Shown one piece after another: positions 10,560-20,680 of a DNA stretch of 64,000 nucleotides. This DNA is from Ophioceras dolichostomum (lineage: Eukaryota > Ascomycota > Sordariomycetes > Magnaporthales > Ophioceraceae). Under the pieces are notes generated by a model, which was not told the origin of the DNA, searched no databases, and worked only from the letters and a program-made list of their open reading frames with translations. How positions within the stretch are numbered: the first letter of the stretch is position 1; the number at the start of each line of letters is the position of its first letter. The DNA is taken from contig PYST01000073.1 of the NCBI GenBank assembly GCA_003049485.1, forward strand, positions 5,833 through 69,832, read 5' to 3'. The position numbers were made by a program, and so were the translations under genes.

Positions 10560-11489
10560 ATGGCGTCTAACAACAACCTCAACAACAACCTCGCTCCTCG
10601 GACGGACGAGGAGTCACCGCGGACTAACAACCACTATACCTACAACAACTACTACTACAACCACTGCTACGGCTGCAACAACAGCGGCTACCATGATCCG
10701 CAGAACGACCCACGACAGCATTCCATAATGGGAATGGGGACCCCATATTATCCCTACATGCCGACCATGGCCGTCTATGGCGATGCCGGCCGCATGTACT
10801 CGCCTTACTCGCCAAGCGGCCGATCCACCATCGCCGCGGCGCCTCATCAGTCCCCGAGCAGCAGCGCCAGCAGCATCTCCGGCAGCTCAACACGAGCGCC
10901 CAGTACTCACTCGCAGTACTACTATCACACGGCGGCGAACAGCAGCAATGTCGGCCAGTCGCAGCTCGCCTCGCTCTACACTCACATTCCTACGACATCT
11001 TGCGGCCTTCCCCTTCTCAGCCTGAGCCGCCGGGCCGACCCGTCCCCGTCGGTCCAGACCAACAACCGAAACTACTATCATCAGACCAGCACTTCACCTG
11101 CCACTGCCACTGCCACTACCAACCAAAGATCATCAACTTACAGGCCACTGTCAGATCTCTCAGCATCCAGGGTCGAGCGCGAGGGATCAGTTGCATCGGC
11201 AGACCCATCGCGGCAGAGAATGGCAGATGCGATAGCATCCCTAGATCGAAGCACGGCTCGGCAGCGACAGGTAATGGCAGAGATGGACCAAGAAGTGGCA
11301 GTGCTGAACCGCAAAAGGGCGGAGCGGGAGCGCGAGATGGCAGAGATGGCTCAGGAAATCGCAAAGATCCAGCAGAGAAGGGCGGAGATCCAGCAGAATC
11401 TTCAGAGTCTTCAGAACCCCCGGCAAAGACCGCAAAAGACACAGCAGGAGACGCAGGAGGAGCTGCCGTGGATAGACCGTCCGGAGTAA
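10560..11489 (+). CDS. Hypothetical Asn/Tyr/Ser-rich protein with C-terminal coiled coil
   Basis: Single open frame of 309 residues that I do not recognise. Residues 1-60 are rich in Asn, Tyr and Thr, in a prion-like composition. Residues about 60-190 are Ser/Thr/Tyr-rich with few charges. Residues about 220-295 form a charged, heptad-like coiled coil (runs such as RAEREREMAEMAQEIAKIQ). The last residues are LPWIDRPE. Composition suggests a self-associating or scaffold protein, possibly cytosolic or in RNA granules, but this is inference. The start is the first ATG of the frame. Because the leader carries a tandem duplication and there is no known domain, the reality of the gene is likely but not certain. 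Confidence 0.6.
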   Translation: MASNNNLNNNLAPRTDEESPRTNNHYTYNNYYYNHCYGCNNSGYHDPQNDPRQHSIMGMGTPYYPYMPTMAVYGDAGRMYSPYSPSGRSTIAAAPHQSPSSSASSISGSSTRAPSTHSQYYYHTAANSSNVGQSQLASLYTHIPTTSCGLPLLSLSRRADPSPSVQTNNRNYYHQTSTSPATATATTNQRSSTYRPLSDLSASRVEREGSVASADPSRQRMADAIASLDRSTARQRQVMAEMDQEVAVLNRKRAEREREMAEMAQEIAKIQQRRAEIQQNLQSLQNPRQRPQKTQQETQEELPWIDRPE

Positions 11490-12028
11490 GTGGTGGCACC
11501 CGCTTGTGCTGCAGCTGGACTGGTCGGGGCAGTTGAGATAGCGTCTGGAGAGACGAAGCCGCCATCTGTCCTCCCCTGATCGAGGAGCGAATGATGATGA
11601 CACGTGGCACAGGGACAGAGGAACGACAGGGAGACTAGTGGCTGTCACGTCACGTCACCGACTTCATATACTTCTTGTGCTTCATATTAACATTAAAGCA
11701 TATCCTATGTATGATCGCACAGGCACCATACACACGCAATACACATCATTAAACCAATCCTTTTGGTCGTCATTAAGTCCATAGACTACGAACAAAGTAC
11801 CTGAACTTAGGTAAGTTAGGTAAGGTAGTCTACTCTCTATCTTGTCTCTCACATGCGTATCACCCCTCCCCCTTCACACGCCTCCCTCCTCCCCCTCCCG
11901 AACTGATATACACCTCCCTCCCCACATCATCACCATCACCATCACCACTCCACCTCCACCACCGCCACAGCCACCCACAGCTACCACCATCTACAACCCA
12001 CTCTCCCATCCTCTCCCATCATCCTCCC
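11490..12028. other. Convergent intergenic region
   Basis: Contains the 3' ends of the Asn/Tyr-rich gene (+) and the large membrane-protein gene (-). The 11880-12010 segment is C/T/A-rich and low in complexity. No gene was recognised. Confidence 0.6.
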
Positions 12029-13826
12029 TCACTGGCGTCCATGTCCATAGTACCCCGTATCCGGCACATTAGGCACCCCATAAGGCCCATACCCCGAAGG
12101 GCCCGCACCGCCATACCCCGAAGAGCCCGGCACAGGGACACCCGCACCCGAAGACGGCCCCGCATGCGTCGGCGGCCGCGAGCTATACCCCGTGCTCGGC
12201 CTCCCCCCAATCAAGCTCTTCCTCTCATCCGCGCTCACCTCGTCAATCACCCACCTCACCCTCCCATCGTCGTCCTTCCTCCACCCATACGCATAGACCT
12301 TATCCAGCCTCACGATCGCCCTGTTCCTCTCCCGCGTGCCCATCCCCTCGATGCCGTGGAAGTCCCTCGCCATGTTCGTGCCCGCCACGTACGTCATCAC
12401 GCTCGCGATGCTGTCCGGCTGGCGCGGCAGGTGCGGAAGCCTGCGCCGCCACAGCGCGAAGAAGAGCAGCTGGCCCGCCATCAGCGCCAGGATGGCCATG
12501 CTGGCGAAGCCGCACACCAGGAACTCGGTGCGCAGCTGGCCGCCGGGGCGGTAGGGGAGGCCCGCGAGGAAGACGACGAGGAACTCGGCGATCAGGCCGG
12601 TGAGGGCCACGGAGGCGGCGGCGAAGTGGCGCTTGCGCAGGAGGGGGAAGAAGCCGGTTATCGGCACGCTGTGGCGCGTGAGGAGGATGGTGGGGTCGGG
12701 CTTGGCTTCGCCGTCGGAGAGGGGCATGTAGGGGGTGAATGTTTGTGCGTCTGTAAAGAGAAGAAGCGTCAGTAAATCTGTAGACTTGAAGGTACGGACA
12801 GAATGGGGGTTTATGACGGGATGGTGCGAGGTGGTGGTAGTGGAGAGCAAAAGACAACAAACAAACATACCTTGGAACATCCTGCCCCAGTAGAAAGAGA
12901 TGCAGAGCCCCAACACCGCAAACCCGATCCTCATCCCCGTGGCCGGCCCATCTCCCGCAGCAGCGAACACAGCCCTCGGCTGATCGACGTGCCACACCGC
13001 AGCGATGGTCACGCCGAGCAGCCCCAGGATGAACACGGCGAACAGCACATCGGTCAGCACCCGTATCCGCCTCCAGTTGTCCAGCGACGGGAAGTGCGCC
13101 CTGAGCCCCAGGTTCGTGTTCTCCAGCTTCGTACCCAACCGACTGAAGAACCCCTGCTTCTTGTCCTCGGGGCTATCAGCAGGCATGATCCCGTACTTGG
13201 TCATGCCGTCCCCGGTAGTGAACGTGCCCAGCTTGAACTGCAACCCCTGCAGCCTCTCCCTCAGCTCCTGCTTCGTCATCTCCCCCGGGAAAGCCGCGAA
13301 CTGCCTCTCTATCGCGGGATGGCCCATCACGACCGCCACGCCGCCGATGGTCGTCGGGTCCGCGGATAAGCCGCCGGGCTTCTTGAACCACTGCGCGATG
13401 GCGACGGCGACGACCGCGCCCTGGATCACGAGCGTCACGACGAGCACGTCCGCGACCCAGGGGGTGACGGTCAGGCGGGGCGGGCAGCTGCTGTTGAGCG
13501 CCGACGGGTCGCAGTAGCCCGTGTCGAGGTGCGTGATGCCCGCCGAGAAGGCCGTGCCGACGTACGCGGCGAAGGTGCCGACCGCGAAGACGGGGTTCAC
13601 GCCGCCTCCCGCCAGGGACGGGCCCGAGATGCCGCCGGCGTTCGTCAGCTGGCGGATCGGGTCGTGGATGCGCAGCTGGTGGTACATCGAGCCGAGGAGG
13701 GCCATGAAGCCCTGGCTGACGACCAGGGGCGCGTAGTTGCCCAGGAATGACTGGCTGGCAGGCCAGAGCGGCCAGGTGATGGAGTCGGGCGTGGCGGTCG
13801 AGGTCGGCGTGGGCGTGGCCGAGGGC

Positions 13827-13861
<35 letters not shown>

Positions 13862-16800
13862 TCCTCCGGATCTGGAGGTGCCGGTTGCGCCTGGCGCGGA
13901 GGACTGCTGTTGGGATTGGAGGATCGGGCTGATGGTTGGTGCTGAGGCAGAGGCAGAGGCAGAGGTGGACGCAGGCGCAGACGCTGATGGCACCGTCCCT
14001 GTTGTGGACTGTGCTGCCTGAGAGGTCGGGACCGAGGTCGGGGGAGTAGAAGGAGTAGCAGGTGTATTCTGGGCAGTTGTGGGCACCGTCTGGGGTGAGG
14101 CCGTCGCCGAAGTAGTGGGAATCTGAACCGCCAGGACGGGAGGAGCCGAGCTGGGAGTCGCACTAGACGACGCACTGCTGCTGCTGCTGCTTCCAGTGCT
14201 GGTATCACTGGTAGAGGCTTGAATCACCACCGAAGACGGGCTTGAAGACGGCGTGGTAGCTGTAGTGGTATCACTCGATGTGCTAGAGGGTCCCATCGTG
14301 GTGCTGCTGACATCGCTTGGCGAGCTGAAAGACGAGGTAGGGGTCGGTGTTGTGGTTGGTGGCGGATTCGTGGAACCGACCACCACTGTTGAATCGCTCG
14401 TGGTTGGTGTCGAGAGAGACGATGTGCTCGAAGTTGAGTCAGTCGATGTCGGGGACGTAGTAGGAACTGATGAACTACTACTGGTGCTCGAGGAGCTGCT
14501 GCTTGAAGAAGAAGAGCTGCTCGAAGACGAAGAGGTGGAGCTGCTCGTGCTTGAGGAACTACTAGAGGAGCTACTTGAGCTGCTTGATGTCGAGGAAGAA
14601 CTGCTCGAAGAGGTCGTTGACACGCTGCTCGTTGACGAGGAAGAAGAGCTGTTTGTTGTGGTCGTAGGCATGCACGAAGGGTTCAGAACGAGCGACGTGA
14701 TGCACCTCGTCACCTCAAAGTCCTGCCGCCGACCCAGCCGCCGACCAATGACCGGGATCGTAGTGCAGTCCACGGAGGTGGTGGTGCATGGATCCGGAGT
14801 GGGAGTGGGAGTGATGGGCGGCGATGTTGTCGTCGACGACGATGTCGACGACGTGCTCAGACAGGAAGCCACCGTGGTGTAAGTCGTGTCACAGACGACT
14901 TGGTCCCCCTCGTCCCGCGTGCCGATGTCTCCCGGCCCCGTAACCACAATCGTAGTACACGAAACAAGCGGTGCGAGGCAGGTATCCGTGGGCGGCGGAG
15001 GGGGTGTGGTTGTTGGCGGGTCGCTCGTCGTTGTAGAGCTAGAGCTATTCGTGGTAATCGTCGGCAAACAGGCAGGGTCCGTGGTATACCCTGTGACACA
15101 AAACACCGACTCTGCCCTTTTGGGGATGGGGGCGTCGGGGACAGTCATAGTGGTGCAGGACACCGAAGGCACCAAGCACGTGTCGGTAGGCGGAGGAGTA
15201 GTCGTGGGAGGCTCGGTTGTCGTTGTAGAGCTGGAGCTGTTCGTTGTAGTCGTGGGCAAGCAGGCAGGGACAGTAGTAAACGCCGTGACACAGGACACCT
15301 CCTCTGCCCTCTTCCACTTAGGGATAGGGCCGTCTGCGACGGTCACTGTGATGCATGACACTGAAGGAGCCAGACAGGTATCGCTCGGCGGAGGGGTAGT
15401 AGTTGTTGTGGGCTCTTCCGTTGATGTTGAGCTATTCGTGGTCACCGTAGGAAAGCAGGACGCAACCGGAAGAAGAACCGTGTCACATGAGACCTCCTCA
15501 TGCTCGTCCCGCGTGCCTATGGGACCCGAGTCAGTAATGGTTGCCGTAACGCACGAGACTGATGGAGTATAACACGGATCCGTAGAAGTCGTGGTGGTGG
15601 TGGGAGGAGCCGTGGTCAGGCACGCTGGGACGGTCGTATAGCTTGTGTCGCAAGAAGTCTCGTAAGCATCGGCTCTAGCATGGACGCCACGCTTCTTCTT
15701 GAGGAAGATCTCAATGGTGGTGCACGAGACCACGGGAGCCAGGCAGGACTCAGTCTCGGTGACCGGCGGCGAAGTGATGGTCGTCGGTGGATCGCTGGTC
15801 GTTGTTGTAGGAGGAGCCGTGGTCAGGCACGCCGGGACGGTCGTGTAGCTTGTGTCGCAAGACGTCTCGTAGGCATCCGCTCGCGCATGGACACCACGCT
15901 TTTTCTTGAGGAAGATCTCGATGGTGGTACAAGAGACCACGGGCGCCAGACAGGACTCGGTCTCGGTGACTGGCGGCGAAGTGATGGTTGTTGGTGGCTC
16001 CGTGGTGGTTGTCGGTTCCTCGCTCGTTGTTGAAGTTGAAGGAGTGCTTGTAGTCAAGCAAGCCGGCACCGTAGTATAGCTTGTGTCGCACGAGGTTGCG
16101 TAGCCATCGGCACGCGCATGGACACCGTCCCGTTTCTTGAAGAATATCTCGATGGTGGTGCAAGAAGTCACGGGAGCCAGGCAAGAGTCCGTTTCAGCGG
16201 CGATCGGTGGCGTCGTGGTTGGCGGCGTCGTCGTCGTCGACGGTGGTGGTGTCGAGGTTGTCAAACAGGCCGGCACTGTACTATAATCCGTGGTACAAGA
16301 GGTTTCTAGCGCGTCCTGCCGCCTTTGGACACCGTCTCGCCCTCGCAGGAATATCTCGATGGTTGTGCACGAGACTACTGGCGTAAGGCAAGAATCTGTT
16401 TCGGTAACGACTGGTGGCGTTGTGGTTGTGGGGGTGGGGGTTATCAAACAGGCTGGATCCGTGGTGTAGCTCGTATCGCACGAGGTCTCATAGGCATCAG
16501 CCCTGGCACGAACGCCGCCCCTTTTCCGGAGGAAGATCTCGATAGTAGTGCATGAAACCACGGGTTGAGTGCAAGACTCCGCCAGAATCACAACCGGTGG
16601 CTCAGTGATGATCGGCGGCTCGGTCGTCGTAATGGTCGGTTCGGCAGTGTGGCACATGTTGATGCGGGTTGCCTCGCAGACGGTCGACCTGGCCCTCGTG
16701 TTGTAGCTGCAAGTCGAAGTGCCGACCCAGCAAGGGTTCTCGCCCTCCTGAGTCGTGGTCGTCGAGCTGCACATGTTGAAAGAGGTCTGTTCGCAGACGG

Positions 16801-17939
16801 TTGACTTGGCCCTCGTGTTGAAGCTGCAGGTCGACGTGTCGACCCAGCACGGGTTCTCGCCCCCTTCATCCAGTGCTGCAACTTGCGGGCCGAGAGTGAT
16901 ACTGGGTCCAGGAGAAGACGTAGTTTGCGGCGAGTCGCAGGCCTGAGTGACGTTGACCGGAACACAAGGGCCCACGAACGCCAGTGGGCATCTCGACGAG
17001 ACAGATGTGCAAAGCGCTCTCTTGTTCACCTTCACCGAGGTCGGCGTGATTTCGCTGGGTCTGATCTTAGACGACGTCGGCGTGATTTCACTGGGCTCGA
17101 TCTTAGTCGATGTCGGCGGGATCTCGCCGCCGTCCCCAATCTTAGACGAAGTCGGCGTGAACTCGCTGGGTTCGATTTTCACCGACGTCGGCGTGATTTC
17201 GCTGGGCTCGATCTTAGACGACGTTGGCGTGACCTCGCCGCCGTCCTTGATCTTGGACGAAGTTGGGGTGATCTCGCTAGGTTCGATCTTCACCGAGGTC
17301 GGCGTGATCTCCGGCGGTCGTATTTTTATGCTTGTTTTGACTCCTGCTCTCGAAAGCGTGACCGTTTTGCACGAGATTACGGTTTGGCGCCTCCTGAGCC
17401 CGCCGGTGTAGGTGTAGGTGGAACATGAAGTTGAAAGCGAGTCCAGTGGCGCCTGAGGGCCCCCTTGTCGCTCAACCAGAGCGTTTATCCCCCCTTCCGC
17501 CCCCTCTCCTGCGTCGACGCCTCTTCGCACATGCTGTCGGTTGGGGTGGTGGTCTTCATCGCGAGGCAGGACAGGCGCGAACCCAGACAGAGCCTTTGAT
17601 CCATCGGGCATCAGCTTCCGGATGACCACCACGACCGCGATCAGACAACACGTCACGAGCAAGCATGCGCACAAGCCCCAGACTTTGCTGAGGAAGGGGC
17701 GAGATGTAGGGTTTCCATGGCCTAAACCGAGTGGTCAACCTGTCAGCTATAAGAGGCAGTGATGGTGGTGAATGGGATGGGAGAAGAACAAGATGATCAT
17801 CAAGGTGATGATGATCATCCATCCTCAGGGGAACCAAGAGTCCGAGGATATAGATCGCGAATAGAGAGAAGGGGTTAGCAACCAACGTACGGGAGAGTTT
17901 AACTTTCTTGGTCTTGGACTTTGTCCTCTTGAACAACAT
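12029..17939 (-). CDS. Giant mucin-like, repeat-bearing polytopic membrane protein
   Basis: Model: exons 17939-17891, 17721-12871 and 12750-12029 (minus), 1873 residues. Both introns are GT-AG; the second (120 bp) has no stop codon, so an unspliced reading would add 40 residues. The basic cytoplasmic start MLFKRTKSKTKKVK is followed by a first membrane helix (about 31-51). Then come eight 12-residue repeats of KIEPSEITPTSS type, paired-Cys segments, ten modules with four cysteines each separated by Thr/Pro linkers, a long Ser run, a Pro/Ser/Thr region and a poly-Gly run. The last ~550 residues hold about seven hydrophobic helices, including the ones around YVGTAFSAGI, VLFAVFILGLLGV and FLVVFLAGLPY, then a hydrophilic Gly/Pro/Tyr tail. 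The outer part should be heavily O-glycosylated. The C-terminal part may be related to fungal DUF3433-type membrane proteins, which I could not verify. A role as wall-spanning sensor is inference. Confidence 0.82.
13826..13868. repeat. GCC/GGC triplet repeat encoding poly-glycine
   Basis: A run of CCG/GCC triplets within the large membrane-protein gene. On the coding (minus) strand it is read as about 14 glycines, between the Ser/Thr-rich outer region and the polytopic membrane domain. Confidence 0.9.
14460..14655. repeat. Serine-codon low-complexity tract
   Basis: Coding repeat in the large membrane protein. On the minus strand it gives an almost uninterrupted Ser tract with occasional Thr and Val. 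All six Ser codons are used, so it is not a simple microsatellite expansion. Confidence 0.85.
14680..16580. repeat. Ten tandem four-cysteine coding modules
   Basis: Modules of about 45-50 residues, each with the pattern C-x6-C at the start (for example SCLAPVVSCTTIEIF) and a second Cys pair near the end (SCDTSYTTVPAC). Thr/Pro linkers separate them. The first five carry a conserved IEIF strand and a dibasic segment such as KKKRGVHAR. The last five are more divergent. All lie in the same frame of the large membrane-protein gene. Confidence 0.85.
17030..17325. repeat. Eight 36-bp coding repeats
   Basis: On the minus strand these encode eight 12-residue units of the form KI-[ERKG]-x-x-E-[IVF]-x-PTS-[SVT]. 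Two types are mixed: charged EPSE/RPSE units and KDGGE/GDGGE units. They lie just after the N-terminal membrane helix and first Cys segment of the large membrane protein. Confidence 0.85.
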
Positions 17940-20680
17940 CGTGGCGATATACCGAACACCCTTCACACCCACAAACTAAAGGGGCACCCTTTTCTCTCGA
18001 GTGCCACGACGGGAAAAAAGGGGGACTCAAACGAAGGTAAGAAAGGGAAAGATACAAAGCGAGCGAATGATGGATAGATGTCAAGGAGAAGAAAACAACA
18101 GAGGAACGAGTGATCGAAAGAAACGTAGTATCAGATCAACGAAGAAGAAGCGGTAAGCAGTACCAAAATCATGAAGGAGTGGATAGAAAGGAAGCGAGAA
18201 AGAAGCTAGAGTCAAAACGAGTGACAAGTCCGTCTGTTGTCACGACGGGAGGCCGCGTGCGGGTCTGACAAAGATGGATGATAGATGGAGAAGAAGATGG
18301 AGAAGATGGAGAACGAAGATGAAGAGAAAGATCAAAAGAGCGTGGGTCTGACGAGGAGAAAGCCTTGCATCGTCGACGGACAGACGGGGCGAACGGGCCG
18401 AGTCTAGAGTGTAGAAGAGGTACTCATCATGATGGAAGGAGGAGGGAGGATTGGAAGGCAGAAAGCAGTCGGGGTAAAGGATAGGCCGAAGAAGACGACG
18501 GCGACGATTTCGTCCGCGCAACTGCTACTACAAACTACGACCACTACTACTTGACTGGACAAGGGAGATACGACAGGGAAGATACAAGGGGGAGGGGAGG
18601 AGGGGACGAGAGTCCAAGAAAAAACAACAATGTGAGGCAGACAAAAAAGAGGGCAACGAAGTTACTATACTTTCCACTCTCACGGGACTGGCCTGACCGA
18701 GATGGCAAGTGGCCGCCTTCTTGCCCAGATCGTCCAACCAGCGGACGTATACATACATACCACACAGATGCATGCATCCATACCATACATACAAGCCAGG
18801 AGGAATACCAGGAACGACGCCCGAGGGCACCTCCTTGCCGGGAGCACCGGGTCCAATCACGTCGCCAGACGTGGGGGGAAAGGAACGCCCTCATCTGCAC
18901 CTCTGCAAGCCCATCTGCAGGCCACCGCTGTGTTCCCGTGTCTTAACTCAAGCAGTGTAAGCGTGAGCATGAGTGTGTGTGTGGAAAGATACATATCGTC
19001 TTTCTCCCAGTCACGTTCTGCAGAGCTCCTCGGGGCCCCCCTGGCCTGGTCCTGGGTGTCGGAGAAGACAAGGGCGGAGCCAGGGTGGTGCAGGTGCGGC
19101 TGAACTTGGTCCCCTCCCACCCCAAAAATCCCAAAACACCATACAAACAAGCGCAGTTGGTGCTTTCGCCGAGCCTGTCCTGCACCTGCCTGCACCTGCC
19201 TTTGCACCTGCCACCCCTGCACACTTCAAGCCACAAACCTGCACGCCAAGCTCCCCTCGGTGATTGGCCCAATACACTTTTCTTTTTCTGGGAATTTTTG
19301 GTTTTTTTGGGCTGTCTGTTCCTGCGTGTCGGCGCCAATGGCGAGCCAGAAGCCGCCGCCCGAAACCCCCCCCCCCCCTCTTGACCCTCTTAGCTTCTTC
19401 CTAGGGCTGTGCTGTGCCGTCGAGAGCAAAAGCAAGTCATTCGCTGAATGAGCGCCACAGAAACTTCAGAAGGAGGCCAAGGGCCCCCTCTTTCAGGGGT
19501 TTGCAGGTTTTTTGCCGGGCTGTGAGTGGCTGCACTGCGCGCACGCACACACCAAAGACAGTGCGTGCCTGCTGCCTCCCTCTCTCCCCTCCATCAAGTG
19601 CTCACCACCCGCACCGATTCTGGCGGTGGGTGGGGGGATTATGCCTTCCTAATTCAGCCAACACTGCGAGATGCTGGGCTTGACAAGATGCATATTCGAC
19701 GTGTCTGATTGTTTTGGTTTTTATTTTGGCGTCCTCATTAGCATCCCCGTCATTAACGCAAGCACGGCATTTTTGTTCGTCCCAATTATTTTCGTTTTCG
19801 TCCCCGTCCACTCATACGATCTGATCGGTGCCTCCAGGGGTTCTGAAAGCTGGGGACGTGGAACTTGCACTTTTTTTTTGTTTCGAGGTGTGTCCAGCTA
19901 GGGCTGACCGACCCACGATCTAGAGAACGTGCGGTGTCAAGGCTTGAAGGCAGCCAGGCTGTGCCAGTAGGTAGTTGTTTGAGCAAAAGTATGTATGTAT
20001 GTCCCGGGTAAGAGGGCCGTAGGATCATAGGGCTGGACAGCACTGGGACAGCACGCGCTTGCACAGTAGCCCGAAGGAGTCAAATGCCCGCTTCGTCTGG
20101 GGCCAAGTTCGGACCAAGTCACTCGGTAGATGCTTTACTGGGTCGCTTGCGGTTTTGTCTTTTTCAGCTGGGGTTATCAATCACTCTGCAACGTTGTATA
20201 TAATCCTGGTAAGGCCTGGTAAGGCAGGGCCCTGCCTCGGTACGGAATATCGTCTATGTATGCACTTAGTACCTAGGTATGTACCTAAGCACGTTGCGCT
20301 GGCGGATCTCTCGGCGTTGGTGATGATGAGGATGATGATGCCACTAGCAAGTCATCACGCAACCTCAGGTCGTTGCGTTCACTCATTGAACGGGGTACGA
20401 AGGTGAACGGGGTAGATATGGACCTAGATAGGTTCGGAAGTAAATATGAACATGATCCAAGATATTCCAACCCGAGTGGAGTGCGTCAGGCCTCTGTCTA
20501 AGTAGGTACGTAAAGTAGGTAGGTACGTACAGTAGGTGATTTCGTCCAACAACCAGAAATGGCTCCCTGGAATAAGACATCAGGGCGAAATTGGGCCAAT
20601 GATGCTGTGCCATAGACGGATATATGTGGTGTCTCCAGGTATCAAATCCCGCAGTGGTTCCTCTCGGGGGAGCATGAGCG
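17940..20680. other. Intergenic region between the large membrane protein and the GPCR
   Basis: From 17940 to about 18680 the minus strand is strongly C/T-rich, fitting a promoter and long leader for the large membrane protein. From 18700 onward there is no coding signal. A poly-C run lies at about 19369-19378 and a TACCTAGGTA palindrome at 20270-20279. Overlapping short open frames in all phases have no domains. Confidence 0.6.

Noticed and set aside
12751..12870. Unspliced reading of the large membrane protein as one continuous frame through this segment
   Set aside because: The segment has clean GTATGT and TTTACAG borders and would insert a Ser/Thr/His-rich stretch within the membrane domain. 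It is best read as a stop-free intron.
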